Shown: positions 1-11,699 of the stretch, one piece after another | Numbering within the stretch: the stretch's first letter is position 1 | Layout of the letters: every line of letters starts with the position of its first letter | Origin: Lineus longissimus | Lineage: Eukaryota > Nemertea > Pilidiophora > Heteronemertea > Lineidae | Length of the DNA stretch: 64,000 nt | Direction: 5' to 3' | Assembly: GCF_910592395.1 (NCBI RefSeq) | Contig: NC_088325.1 | Span: 12,462,109-12,526,108 of the forward strand | Program-made: the position numbers and the translations under genes | Notes under the pieces: model-generated | The model's database searches: none | Told to the model about the DNA's origin: nothing | What the model saw: only the letters and a program-made list of their open reading frames with translations

Positions 1-499
1 AAATTCACAGTACCCAGCACTCGTGATTGCTACACTCGTTCCGCTGTGCATAATTAGCTCTGCTTAATTAACACTCATTCTGCTCGTTAGTGCGGTTCTG
101 TTGATTGCAGGTTGTCAGATATCACCCGAGGCGGGGAAACGTAGACGGTGCCGATGCCGGCGGGAAACATTTGATATGGGCTATGATGGAACCTTCAAAG
201 GACAGAAGCAGCGCAGATAAATACCACACTTTTAGAAGCGCATTTGTTCATTTAGTCACAAATGAAACTTTTTCATTACTCATTTTCTGATGGCCTTTCT
301 ATACAGTGCCTAAAACCTTCTCTGTATTTCGTACTCCAATGGAATTAATTAATAGTGCAAAATGACTAAATTGATCAGCTGAAAATTTGAGGTACTTTGG
401 TGTGGCCAATGCCACAAGAACTCATCAAGAAGTTTCCAAAATACCGTGAAGACTTCACTTAAAGTATTGGTAATCTAAGAATGCCAAGTCTCACTCTCT

Positions 500-750
500 C
501 GTAACGCTAAAGGTTAATGTCGCTCTCAGGCCATCAACTACTGTATAGTTACGAGCAACTTAAAACCATTCTGCAGTTGACCAACATCTTGATATCATTC
601 TGAAAGCTTCAAGGTATTATTCAATTGACAACAAAACAAAACTCAAGAAAGGCCAGATTCCGTTCTCAATAGGTTAATGATTCAAGTCACTTTCAGGCCA
701 TTGACTACGCAAGTCGCGAGCAATTTGAAAACGCTCCGCAGCTGACGTTG
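500..750. repeat. Two-copy degenerate tandem duplication (about 160 bp period)
   Basis: The stretch at about 506-583 is repeated at about 664-746. Both copies share an AGGTTAATG start, a CTCAGGCCAT/TTCAGGCCAT core followed by a CAACTAC/TGACTAC step, the GAGCAA motif and a final CTGCAGTTGACC/CCGCAGCTGACG. The copies differ by many substitutions and small indels, so the duplication is old. No open frame spans either copy. Confidence 0.6.
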
Positions 751-929
751 GAGCTCGTTAACGGTCATTTGAGAACATTAAGTCAAAACCCTTTGATTTA
801 TTTAATGACCTCTCAACACGCCACTATTCAATCTTCTTGATGATGCTGATCTCCGGTACAAGTACGAGGGCAACTTCTTACAATGACACCCTCCAGCATG
901 TCTAGGGCTGGGTTGAGGAATTGATACCA

Positions 930-1070
930 CACTATAGTGGAACCCCGGTCGGTGACCACCCCATTATGACGACCAAGAATCACTGGTCACGAATGGTTTC
1001 TTAAGTTCAAATATTTTTTTCACCCCTTTTTTTTTCTGCACAAAATGAAGAAACCTTGTCAGTCATTTTG
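930..1070 (+). repeat. Fragment of an AT-rich dispersed repeat
   Basis: A GTGGAACCCCGGT-like segment and GTGACCACCCC are followed by TTCAAATATTTTTTTCAC, a T-run and CTGCACAAAATGAAG. The same ingredients recur at 14352-14840 and, inverted, at 24201-24397 and 53440-53640. This copy is short and diverged. Confidence 0.4.
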
Positions 1071-3240
1071 CACCTAAATTTTAACAAGTTTGCACAAAAC
1101 ACACACAAACCAAACTCTTTAGATGTGGCTTGGTTCGTTGCAATTGAAGATGCGGTTCTTAATTGGTGAAACTCGAGTATTTTTTCTCTTCATTCTTATC
1201 ACTGAGATTGCCTTTAATAGTCTTTTTGATCACTGGATCTTGTTCCCCAATCTGGAACGTGGATGTGGAATCATCCTTGGGGCATTGGCACAGTAAACAA
1301 ATGACAAATCACGAATATTTGTCAAATTTGCTGAGTTACGATCTAACCTTGTTTACTATTGAACTGTGCATCCCTCTGATTGCCTGGTCGATAGGAAATC
1401 AAGGCTTAACCAGGTTACATCAAATTTCACTTAGGATTTCTGATCGGCTAGAATTGAGTTGGTATCGTTTGAACCTCAGGGTAATGTGGCATCTCTATTG
1501 AAAGATCTTTTACTCTGTATCTCATATTTCTGATCGGGTAGAATTGAGTTTGTACAGTATGTCTAAAGGTCTTTGGGTGCGGAGGTCTTTTATACAGTGT
1601 TTGATATTGTAATAGTTTTATTCCTCAAACAAGCGTGAATAGTTTTGATGTACAATGAGATAGGAAAGACCCCTTCTGGCAATTTCTTGAAACTCAATCT
1701 GACAAACGTTGCTCCGACCCTTAGTCTCTCTTTAACACTGTATCTCTGATTCTTTTGCAGGTTTCGTCATTTAGATCCTCACTGTATATCATAAGAGAAG
1801 GCATGAATAACACTGCTGTTATCTCCAATTTGGCCGTTCCAAACTCATCAAGACTACAGTATCTAAATACAAAACTGTCATTGTGATAGATATCCGTCAA
1901 TATCTGATGCCTTCGACAACGTTGCGCCCATTTTGATAATGGCCAGTCTGACCTGCACAGCGAGATTAAGGCATTTACGGGTTGAAGAGTGTCTGGTCTA
2001 TTGTCATCCTGGCATGACTTGGTTTACAGAATCAGTCAGAGTCGGAAAGTCTATTCTTCTTCTTCCTTAAAGTGATTCGGCTCTTATTGGGGCGTATTTT
2101 ATCACATGGTCAATCCTTAACAACATAAGTATCTTCACACAGATGTACAGTCATTTCAAACACCTACCAATCAGCACTTTATTGTCAAGCAAAAATTTGC
2201 GGGAATTTGCCTTCTTAAGCATCGACCCAGGTCCAACACTCAACAGTTTCACACTACGGTTGTCAATTAAAATATCCACACACCAGACTCTAAAACGTCG
2301 TAATTTGTAACTCCAGGCCCCCTCATCAATTACACTCGCCGGGAACAGCAGGCTATCTGTGCACCAAACCGTACTATTTCCAGCTTAATTTACTTAAATA
2401 TCGAGCAACAAGTCCATGAATTTTAATCAGTCCCCGCCAAATTTTTCTCCCCAGAGAAATAAAAGCTTGAATATTTTCTTCTGGTATTAAGTTTTATGTA
2501 AAATTTCTGATTTAGCGCTATTTGGGTTTTCAACGTTGCGATTCAAAGATTGCCATTGTTGTTCCAAGGAGCGTGAAATTAAAATGAGATTTTTTCCATC
2601 AGGTTTGAGGATTACTGGTTGTTTTCCTTGGTTGATGAGCAGCACTTCAAGGTGGCTCCCTTGATAAGGCAGTGCGTTGAAACTATACAGGGTGTTGCAC
2701 AAGATATCACACATTTTTGTGTCACTTCTATTACACATGTTAGACTTGAGATGAGCTGGTTTCTGTGGGTGTCGATGTCTGTTCACTGGAAAACAAAGAA
2801 CTGACTGCCACCCTTGAAATTGACATTCACTTCGTTTGAAAGAGTTCTAATTGCTTTAAAAATAGGGTTTCAGATTCTAGCCAAAATGATAGTGCCTATG
2901 GACAAACCATGATAATTGTACCATAGTTCAAAGCCATATGAGACATGCGGATTCATAAATATGATACTCACTGCTTTGTCCTCTTTGTCCGTGGGTTTGC
3001 CTTCCTCACCTAAGGGGCCAAACCCGATAATCAAATCAATGAACAAGGGATGGACCAGCTGACTCTCGTACATCGCCTGCTAGCGGGTCAACAGTGACCA
3101 GAATCATGTCACAGTTGCAGTTATACAAACCACTAGTATGTTTGAAAGCGGATATAAGTGCTGGTTTGGGAGTAGTTTAGAGGAATTTGAAGAAGGTTTG
3201 GCCTAATTTTGTGGTTGAGAATGACGCAAATATGTCCCCA
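1071..3240. other. No gene recognised
   Basis: Open frames at 1163-1501 (+), 2487-2786 (-) and 2870-3073 (-) have no family resemblance and overlap open frames on the other strand. A GTGAGG donor-like site lies inside the last of them, but no matching acceptor-bounded exon could be traced. Confidence 0.5.
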
Positions 3241-3294
3241 GTACAATTATAGCCTCAGTGTGCCCTGATGTGAGCTGCCAGCTCTTTTCAACAC

Positions 3295-3366
3295 TGTAGA
3301 GGCTATAACTGTACTTCTCTACAGTTATAGCCTCTACAACCCTTCTCTACAGTTATAGCCTCTACA
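3295..3366. repeat. Perfect 19-bp inverted repeat with a third, direct copy of the arm
   Basis: The arm TACAGTTATAGCCTCTACA at 3320-3338 is the exact reverse complement of 3295-3313, leaving a 6-nt loop. The same 19-mer occurs again directly at 3348-3366, 28 bp after the first. A partial relative (ACAATTATAGCCTC) lies at 3243-3256. The stretch can form two alternative hairpins. Confidence 0.85.
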
Positions 3367-6230
3367 ACCCTTTTCTAAGAGTTGGTCATCAAAGTGCCCT
3401 AGAGCCATACACTTCAAGATGCACTTCAGCAGCCTCCAGATGCATAATTCAGTGTATAATCGTAATGAAAAATTCCCAGGAGGGGTGCAGTGATATTGCC
3501 TGAGGATATGTCTTTTGTGCGTCCAAGATGGAAATTTCGGCAGCCTAGGGCAATACAATTCTTATTGAATAAGTCGATGACAACCATAGAAATATTTCTT
3601 GCCTCTTTTTACATCTCATCATGTTATTATATGATCTCACTTATGGTTACGTGGTCCTGAGGTCCTTCTCAATTTCTTCGGGTTGTCCACAGGTAAAAAA
3701 TCACATCACAAGGGGTGGGCTTTCATATCAATTTGCTTAGGTGAAGCTCCAGATCATGTCCGAACTCAGCATCGGTGATTTAACAACATATTGATGGACA
3801 ACACCTTTCGCTACTTTGTGGGCGCTGAAGATTCGACCTTCTACAATAGAAATACTACAGTACCCAACTCATTTTTAAAGACCCTAAAAGCATTCCATTC
3901 CATTGCATGCCAGAAAGAATCAAGGACTTAACCACAGCATAAAGGTCACCAAACCCACACATATATCTCCGACAAACTACAAGTATCAACAAGATCCAAT
4001 TATCTGGCATGTGGTTTGGCATTTACCGCACAAAGGCTAGATTAATGGAAGAAATTACTGACGTTCCCTCCAGACTTCTCTCTCAGTATTGGCTCTGTCA
4101 GACGCAGTGGTGTGTGACAGTCGCACAGTGAAGCCATTCTCCGGTGTACCTTATTGGGCGATGTGACATTTTTTCCATTATTTTCCGCTTCCTTGAGTAG
4201 CAATATGTATGCGTAGGTTGCATCTAGTTCCCTTGGCGATGCTGGCTATCATTTTGTGCAGTGATTTCTGATATGAAACACATTTTCAGCTGATTTCTAT
4301 ATTTGAGATCTTTGAGGATTTGATTGTGCAAGCCCCCTGCAACAAGCAATTTAGATTGCTGCAACCAGGAATCACGACAATGCGACAATGCGACAAAAAT
4401 TGCTCACTTGCAATGCTCATTGATAAGAATCAATGATCACTGCAGGCTGCAAAAGATATCAAACCCAGCATTTGTCAGTTTTACCTACAGATGCAAAATC
4501 TTTTTGTCCCTCAGAACAGCGGTTATGATCTCAGGCCTGACAATTTCGATCCCTCATCTGCAGTCTCCAGGGTGCAGCGATTCAAATCTTTTGTTTACGA
4601 GGTGCTAAAGCTGTCTCCATATTAACCACAACGCTACACAGAAACATCGCACCAAAAATCTGTGAATCTGAAAAATTTACTTTATCAAGAATGTTTATGA
4701 CATTTTCACATCTTGGGGAAAACACTGCACCTGTTAACACCCCTAACAAAATCAATTCACGCCTTATTGGCAACGGTTATAAAACATCTAAATTTGTAAA
4801 ACTTGATTCTTTCGTCAATCTGCAAGTCATGAAAAATTCATACCTTCCATTGGAAAAACTGACAGCTAAAACTGAGTTTAACATCTTGAAGCAATTCCAG
4901 CGCTGATATTAAACAACCTTTTTTTAAAGCCAGTTGAAATTTTGAAATTGTGTTACATGCAGTTTCCTTTCAGTGGTATTATATCTGCAGTACTAAGTGT
5001 CGCATTAAAATGGGATTGAAGCTTACTTGGTTTTTTCTGTGCGGCACATTTTTTCAAAACATTTAGGCATGCTAGAGCAGTTATCAACCCTTTTGCTGCA
5101 TGCAACCCTTTTGCTACGAAGCAGAAATCTCATCAGACATTCCTATGTACAATATACATTCCAAAGTATACCTAACTTCATCGGAAATTATCTACAGCAC
5201 GTCACGCTAAATATGCTCTAGGGTTAACAGAAGCCATGAACGAGCTCACACAACAATATCTCGCAGCGCCAAGCTGTAAATAAAGTGGCGATCTCCGCCA
5301 GTTGATGGCGAGTCATTCGGTTCGTCTGATCACAATAACACTGGCTGATTGGACATCGCAATCCCATCACAGGTACGCTTGGCGCACATTGGCCATAGAG
5401 GAGATGGCAGCCTTCATCACATTAGCCCATTACGGGGGACTAGACGTCGGCTGGTCTTGGCTAGAATAATATTTGATTGGAAGTTTTCTCAACATGGAAA
5501 TTAACCCTTGCTGCCCAATGTCGCACATCTCAATCTTATAATGCACTGATAATGGAACTTGGCCGAGAACAAAATCTGTTTCATGCCGGGTAAGTTAGGA
5601 TAATGCCTTGTCAAGGAACCGCCTCAAGCATTATTTTAACTTTTTGGTGATCAGGAGGGGGTCCAATTAGCTCTCTGGGGTAGGGCAGGGCAGAACACCA
5701 CTCTTCATCCCAAATCTGCAAGAAGAACAAGTTTTTCGGGGACTTCTGTGGAAAGCAGTATCCCCCCCTGCATAACACTGCCCTGCCTTTACTAGCCAAA
5801 GAGAACCTCTGACTTCCAATAGTAGATGGCATAATCAATGGTGTCTGGAATTCTGGAGCATCACTTTGGTGACAACACTAACTAGATGCTTACACAGATT
5901 TCTCCACAACAGCAAAGGCTCCTATATCCAGACTCCCTTGCCCATATACAGAGCAGTCTTTCGACGTCTAAGACTTAGTGGCAAGAGGAGACTCCTATCC
6001 ACCCAGCCTATCACTCTGGGGTAAAGGAACCATATAGATTCCTTAAAATGTCCAGACAAGACATGGCCTACTTCAACCCCGGTACAGAGCAACTCTGAAT
6101 TCTACAGTCTGGTAAGGCATGTAAGGGTGAAAATCAATGATATCAGTTCCTGACAGCGCCAACAGAGGTATCCCCACAGGGATTAGTGACAACTAGTCAT
6201 ATCATTGGCTAAAGATTAGCCAGCAATGTA
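3367..6230. other. No gene recognised
   Basis: Only short frames without resemblance are present, such as 4324-4608 (+), 4582-4773 (-) and 5611-5838 (-). A tiny ACAATGCGAC duplication sits at 4378-4395. No splice-bounded exon or element end was identified. Confidence 0.5.
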
Positions 6231-6284
6231 GAAATGGGCTAAGGCTAGTGTTACTGGCACCTTCAACAAGTCCAAATAGGGATC

Positions 6285-6770
6285 TTGGCGACATCTGACC
6301 CGAGGCCTGGATTCGAACAAACAAGTGAGGACATGTCTTATTTCCCCATGAGGTTTAGATGATAGCTATCAATGCGACTATATCGAAAAACTTTTTTCCT
6401 TTTGATACCAGCGATAACACCTTCAGCGATAACACCTTCATCGAGGAATCCCCATGACTTTGGACTGTTGCACTGTTTAAGAAGACAACGTTAAAGTAAC
6501 CCCATGAGAGGAAGTCGATGATAGGCACCTATACTAGCAACAACGATTTTCATCCTTCCTATTACTACAACATATTCGATTGACGATCAGGTGACATCAG
6601 ACCTAAAGCCTGGTAACCAACAACAACAACACCAGCGAACATGTTAGTTTTATCCCCAATAGGTATTACTCGATGACATCAGATCTCAGGCCTGGTTTCC
6701 AACAGCATCACGGCCAACTGGCAAACAGATTATAGTTTTTTTAATCCCAATAGGGTAGACGATATCTTTA
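6285..6770. repeat. Degenerate tandem repeat, about three units
   Basis: Units near 6290-6365, 6590-6665 and 6668-6770 share GACATCTGACC/GACATCAGACC, then GCCTGG, then AACA-rich sequence and TTTATCCCCAATAGG or a close variant. Spacing between units varies. A short direct duplication, AGCGATAACACCTTC, lies at about 6411-6440. Confidence 0.5.
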
Positions 6771-6774
6771 TCTT

Positions 6775-7115
6775 ATACAAGATAAAAAAACATGGCAGAA
6801 ATGAGCTATCAAGTTCACCAAAGACTTTTATACCTACAAGCCTGAACCATGTAAGATCTACATGGACTAAACCCCCTCTTTCAGCCAGTTACTTTGCCCT
6901 CAGGGGGGCAAGCTACATGTAACTACCGATATCTCAGACATTTTCACCTCCGAGATGATTAGCCACCAAAGCATCCAGATACCAGCGTTCAAAAGAGAAG
7001 TGCTGCACCTGAAATCAAAGCCGGTCTGTAAAGCAGTTTTGGCGAACTAGCCATATCAAAGATAAGAGACATGGTAGAAAGTAGCTATCAAGTTGATATA
7101 AAAGACTTTTGAGGG
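6775..7115. repeat. Two-copy duplication about 270 bp apart
   Basis: The sequence ACAAGATAAAAAAACATGGC...GAGCTATCAAGTTCACCAAAGACTTTTATA near 6777-6832 recurs as CAAAGATAAGAGACATGGT...TAGCTATCAAGTTGATATAAAAGACTTTTGA at about 7059-7111. The second copy contains TATAAAAG, but this lies in the repeated unit and cannot be taken as a promoter on its own. Confidence 0.5.
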
Positions 7116-7387
7116 CGGTGAACATAACTCTTTTTCATTTGTATCAATACTTTGACAGTTTCATCAAGAAATGCTTACGAAATGTGATGTCTATAGGAAG
7201 CAAGAGCGCAGCAGCAGAAGAAGTCTACAATATAAATTACAATTTGCCACACCGAATGTGTCGCACATTTCAACACTTACCTGAAAAAAAGGGGGAAAAA
7301 TTCAAAATTCAAAAATCAGATGATATTAGATAGCTGAAGCCACCACCTACTGGTCGACAGAGCGACTCGTCGAGAGAGGATGGACGT

Positions 7388-7444
7388 ATGGAGACGGACG
7401 GAGGAGACACGAAAGAGGACGGGACAAGTGGTTATTTAAACAAC
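7388..7444 (+). CDS. Possible short first coding exon
   Basis: This is a speculative exon. A GC- and CpG-rich island in otherwise AT-rich DNA (about 7340-7530) contains an ATG at 7388. It opens a 19-codon acidic, hydrophilic peptide (METDGGDTKEDGTSGYLNN) that runs exactly to a good donor, AAC|GTGAGC, at 7445, giving a phase 0 exon end. The reading frame closes immediately inside the putative intron. Against it: the ATG context is weak (C at -3), another ATG upstream at 7380 has a better context in a different frame, and no following exon could be found. The peptide resembles no family I know. The island could equally be a fragment of a mobile element. Confidence 0.18.
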
Positions 7445-7519
7445 GTGAGCTAGGCATCCTAACCGCAGGAACTTTGAGAGGCATCATAGAGGGAGGAGGC
7501 CCCGAGCAGCAGCCAGCGC

Positions 7520-8110
7520 CGTTACTCCTCTGTTAGCGGAAACAGAAACAGAAACAAACAGATCATATTTATAAGACGTAACATTTTTCCACACACCCTA
7601 TACACTGAAGCACAATAAAGGGCAAATAGCGTTAAAGCCGATTGAGAAAACTCAACAGAATCAATAAACAACGGACTCGTAAAAACAAATTGACCATATG
7701 CTCTGTTTTCCACTCTTCCAGTTCATTAGATGAGATTTCTCGGTCATTCATTATTGTTGTAGGAGTCAAATTCTAGCAAGCGGAAAACGCAATTGTCATA
7801 CTCCCTAGTGGTTAGTCGACGCGACTGGTTTGGACAAACAGCAATGCCAAATTCATTTCACTTCAGCAGTTCACCAGGAATCGCTTGCCTTAAGAAGTCA
7901 AATTGACCTGAAAAACATGCAGTAATGATGTTGCTGCGCTACTTGTTGCATAAGTTGAATTCCTGCAAGTGGAAAAATCAATTGTGGCACACCCAAATGC
8001 ACTGACAAACAGCAATGCAGAATCTATGTTGTTTCAGTAGTTGGTGCTGATAAGTTGATTACGAATTGCTTGCTTTCATACATCAAAATGGATCGTGCAA
8101 TGATCAATGG
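7520..8110. other. No gene recognised
   Basis: A short GAAACA run (7540-7556) is followed by unique AT-rich sequence. The overlapping frames at 8024-8266 (-) and 8055-8273 (+) are mirror images of each other across a hairpin and look like chance. Confidence 0.5.
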
Positions 8111-8112
8111 CT

Positions 8113-8150
8113 TGGTCCAGTCCCCTGAATGGACAACAGGGACTGGACCA
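8113..8150. repeat. Short strong hairpin
   Basis: TGGTCCAGTCCC at 8113-8124 is the exact reverse complement of GGGACTGGACCA at 8139-8150. The stem can extend inward with one bulged C (CCTG/CAGG), leaving a loop of about 9 nt. No neighbouring element end was seen. Confidence 0.75.
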
Positions 8151-8571
8151 CAAATCTTTTCATCATTCCAGTCATTTGATAATAGCTTCCGGGTCAGCAG
8201 GCAGCATTGGTGCAACATTGTCGATCCAACCAAAAACATCATACAGAATTGGCCTGTGACAGACAATGGATGACTTTACTTGTTGAACTTCACTTGACTA
8301 ATTCGTTCTTTCGGTTCATTTGGTAGAACTTCCAGCTCATTTACCCGAGTGGAAGCTGGAATGAGGTTCTCAGACATATGAATTATGCATTCCTTTGCAT
8401 CTGTGACTTCAACTATTCTTCTCATCCGCAACCCAACAACCCTACGACAATATTGGTCTTACATTTAAGCATTCTTGGTGCAGCATTCCATAACCTTGTT
8501 TGCAGTACAAATCCAGACAAAACAATTCACTTAGATATGATCCTTGACCAAGCCCAAGTACATTGAGCCTG

Positions 8572-8772
8572 TTGAGATCGTAGTGGCAACGTTTTAGATT
8601 GCCAGCCTAGTGACCGGAAGGATGTTGTTTCGAAGCTTAGTCAGCTTACTATGTAATATCAGCTGGCTCAGACAGTATGTCCACTTTTTGTTATAGCTTG
8701 GCTTCTGGATCAGAACGAATGAATGTAAAGTGCTTTGAGAATGCTGTATGTTATAAAGCACTACATCAGAAC
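8572..8772 (+). mobile_element. tRNA-derived SINE, copy 1 (diverged)
   Basis: The 5' part has a tRNA-like layout with AGTGG near 8584-8590 (A-box remnant), GGAAGG, and TTGTTTCGAAGC near 8626-8637 (B-box-like). The 3' part carries GAATGTAAAGTGCTTTGAGA and TATAAAGCACTACATCAGAAC. The same head and tail occur inverted at 10651-10855 and 34800-35022, which is what identifies the family. SINEs of this layout are transcribed by RNA polymerase III from the internal boxes and moved by LINE machinery. Here the boxes are decayed, so activity is not expected. A LINE fragment begins within about 20 bp of its 3' end. Confidence 0.6.
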
Positions 8773-8789
8773 GTGCATTCCTAGATTAA

Positions 8790-9115
8790 CCATCTCGGGC
8801 AATAATCATCCAGTATATCGGTCATGACAGCCTCCTAACCATTGTCAAGAAGAAAGAGCTGAGTTGGTTTGGCCATGTGGTGTCAGCCAAAGGAACGCTT
8901 GCCATAAACAACTTGCAGGGCACCGTAGAGGGTAACCGTCGACACCGTCAACCAAACGGAATTTAGATGGATGACGTGAAGGACTGGGCTGGAAGCAAGA
9001 CCGGTGACCTGAGCCGCCTTTCTGAGGCCTGAACTTTGTGGTGCTGCATCGTCAATAGAACAGGGTCACCCCAATGGCCGCAACGCCGTAGGACATGATG
9101 ATGATGATGACGACA
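8790..9115 (+). pseudogene. 5'-truncated non-LTR retrotransposon, C-terminal tail of the reverse transcriptase ORF
   Basis: In the frame starting GGT at 8820 the translation reads LLTIVKKKELSWFGHV, then LQGTVEG, then MDDVKDWAG, and ends PQWPQRRRT* at 9098. This order (LLTIVKxRKLxWxGHV, LQGTVxG, an xDDIKxWxG block, PQRPxRxRD) is the conserved C-terminal end of a large class of animal LINE reverse transcriptases, recognised from family knowledge. In-frame stops follow GNRRHRQPNGI and LSEA, and upstream sequence is out of frame, so the copy is dead. A short GAT/GAC simple tail (9094-9115) follows, as is usual at LINE 3' ends. The RT catalytic domain and endonuclease are absent: this is a typical 5' truncation. 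Confidence 0.85.
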
Positions 9116-10650
9116 ATGGTTTAATTGTGGATGGGCTGACCATTAACTCCGCTATGACTTAGAACAACGTCTTCAGAGCAAATGAACTGTTAGATGGCAC
9201 GAATGGCCTCCAGGAACCGAGGACAAGAGAAATTTTGAAATCACAGCTAATGAGTAAAGACTAATGGCACACAGACATGATGTGGGTCAGTCAGCAAGTG
9301 AATGAGTGAATGATCAGTGCGCAACCTCCTTTTAGAGAAGTTGCCCAGGTTTAATCATCTGATTAAGAGCCTAGAAAGAGGGCTAATGATGGCGAACTAC
9401 ATGGACATGATAAATAAAATGTTAGTTGGTCAGTGTGGCCAGCGAGGTCAGCTGCCAACTCTCCATTATCCACAAACCTTGATGACCGAACATGATGGAG
9501 CCTTCCTTCATCAAGCTCGATTTTATAGAATGCCTAAATCGTCACTGAATCGATTTGACGACCAATCAGAGATCAGCGGCCCTGATATCAAACAGTCCAG
9601 CCAACTTGACCATCCCCGAAGACACCGCAGTAGTGTTGCTTCCTTCATTGCCTTGATTTTATAGATGCTCTGAAGCACTCTTGATTACTCCCGCGGGGCT
9701 AGTTCATGTCCTGTTAAGCATCATAAAACTCTTGCTAAATCGTGTCTGCATTGCTTACTCATACAAAATGCTGGTCAAATGCTATGAGCCCCTGGGTACT
9801 AGTGATGAGAAGGTGAACAGTACAGCTTGTAAGACGATTGATTTCTTTCAAAATAACCCCTTATGAGCTTGACAGTGCAGGCCTGTAGCTACATAAGTTT
9901 TTGACCATGGGAATAAATCTTTTTTCCTCCATCAGTCTGAAAAGCAGCCCACATCGGCATGAAAAACTCAATTTGGTGACCCATAAGGTTCACTTCAATT
10001 GTTCTTTCATCTGCACAGTCAAACCTCCTTGCCAGATTTTACACTTCAAAATCCTGTTTTTTGGTACAGATTACCATGCATGTATTTCTAGCTTTAATGC
10101 CGGCTTTTCAACATTTCAAGTCCTGGTTGTGGACAGCAAAGTTCTTGCATTGGGCTCATCATACAATAATTGCAAAGTTGGATGAAGTTATTACCCTTTT
10201 CAAACTCATCAAAAACATTTCAAGGTATTCAGGCTTTAGACAAGGATGCAACATTGCTGCCACTTTTCATACCAGAAGATATTGGTATATTTTCCCCAAC
10301 GGCTTAAACTCCTCTTAAAACTTCAAAAGTGCTGATTAGTTCTCAATGAACTAATGCAATTTAGGACATTTCATGAGAGGTCATCAATCTCCCTAATTAA
10401 TTTTGATTATAAAAAAGTTTAAAAGGAATCCATTACAAACTTTAGAAATCTAATTTTGATGAAACTAATCCAGCTTTTGAGATGACAAATATTTGTGAGA
10501 ATTGCCTTTGGGGAAATACCATAGTATAAACACAATATTTATTCTACCCACATGTTGAACAAAACTGTTTTTTGGAGAGTCCTTCTCCTAGGTGTCTTGC
10601 CATCTGAGGCTGACGAGCAAAAGCGGGGCTGGTTTTCAGAGCGTCCCTTC
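9116..10650. other. No gene recognised
   Basis: The longest frame, 9317-9664 (+, 115 codons), shows no signal peptide, domain or family motif and has no good splice sites. Overlapping frames at 9901-10185 and 10061-10318 are equally featureless. Sequence from about 10320 to 10550 is unusually AT-rich. Confidence 0.5.
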
Positions 10651-10855
10651 TCCTCATATAGCGCTTTATACTGTCCAAAGCACTTTACTTTCATTCCTCA
10701 GCCTAATCCCCAAACTGTTCTGAAGAAAGCAATTAGGGAGCGTAACGGTTCGCCATTGCAGGCCCGTCGAAAGTACCAAGTGGTACTGGTCAAACATCGT
10801 ACCAACAGCTTTCTGATAACAAGTCAGAAGCTCGTCCACTGTGCCTCCACCCTTT
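10651..10855 (-). mobile_element. tRNA-derived SINE, copy 2
   Basis: Read on the minus strand it begins with a GGCACAGTGGACGAGCTTCTG A-box-like head and a TTGGTACGATG B-box-like motif (about 10855 to 10795). After a diverged body it ends GTAAAGTGCTTTGGACAGTATAAAGCGCTATATGAGG near 10651. Head and tail match the copy at 34800-35022 in the same orientation. The open frame 10552-10929 on the plus strand runs through this element and should not be taken as a gene. Confidence 0.7.
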
Positions 10856-11333
10856 CCCTGTCCTTATCATCATCCTTAAATCTGATGACCATAATTTCAA
10901 AGTTGTCAAATCCACTTTGTCGATGTTGACGTAGAACGACATCACTGATGTGGCGCCGGCAGTGTCAGCTAATCAGAAGACCTCGTCTGTCAAGTTTAAT
11001 ATTCGGCTCGCTAATGAATCCAATTAAGCCAAGATGATGATCATCTGTCAATACTCCCAATTAACCTTCTGAATTACTAAATGTGACAACCTAAGGGTTT
11101 TGATTGTCTTGTCAGTTTTAACCCTCAGAGGCCTGCTTTATTGGAGTAAAACATGGTGGCATATTTTAAGTCAATGCGACTCTCAATCAAAGGTTTTCTT
11201 CAGGTACCAACTCCAATCTAGTCACCACAAATTTGCTCACAGTCACTCACTTTCCCTGTAGATAAGAGACCAATGTGGCTCCTACATCGAGTGAAGCTTG
11301 TAGCCACAGGACCATGGCACATGTTGCACATTA

Positions 11334-11560
11334 TATGTGACCCGCTCTACCAAAACTAGGCACTTGTCGCATCTGAACTTGACAGGTTGATACGGGCTTG
11401 TTGTTCATTTCCCTATTGTAGACCTTTTGTTGAATGTGAACAAATCAGTTTGTAATAGATTTCACAAAAGGTCAACAATAGGGAAATGAACAACAAGTCC
11501 GTATCAACCTGTCAAGTTCAGATGCGACAAGCGCCTAGTTTTGGTAGAGCGAGTCACATA
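11334..11560. mobile_element. Foldback MITE with arms of about 100 bp
   Basis: The element begins TATGTGACCCGCTCTACC and ends GGTAGAGCGAGTCACATA. Apart from a central loop of roughly 25 bp the whole 227 bp folds on itself: both arms carry CAACAATAGGG or its complement, GGTTGATACG and a GATGCGACAAG core, with only a few mismatches. TA at both edges fits a TA target duplication, as in Tc1/mariner-type MITEs (inference). There is no coding capacity. The same TIR motif ends the element at 13551-13740. Confidence 0.85.
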
Positions 11561-11585
11561 TGAGCCTAAATGACAAGGAAGAAAT

Positions 11586-11690
11586 TGATATACTCAGATT
11601 TCACAAAAGACAAACAACAGTGAAATGAACAACCAGTCCGTCCAACCTGCCTAGCTCAGAACAACATGTACCTAGTTTTGCTGTGACTGG
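11586..11690. mobile_element. Partial diverged copy of the TGTGACCC MITE family
   Basis: Starting 25 bp after the foldback element, GATTTCACAAAAGACAAACA, GTGAAATGAACAACCAGTCCG, CCAACCTGCC, and CTAGTTTTGCTGTGACTGG repeat the arm of the neighbouring element in the same order, but with deletions and no clean terminal TGTGACCC. Confidence 0.65.
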
Positions 11691-11699
11691 TGATGCAAG

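Noticed and set aside
111-290. Possible exon after an acceptor-like TTGATTGCAG, in GC-rich sequence, open for 60 codons
   Set aside because: No polyadenylation signal, no preceding exon in the window and no recognisable family. The GC-rich part covers only the first 110 bp.
10552-10929. 125-codon plus-strand frame
   Set aside because: Most of it lies across an inverted tRNA-derived SINE.
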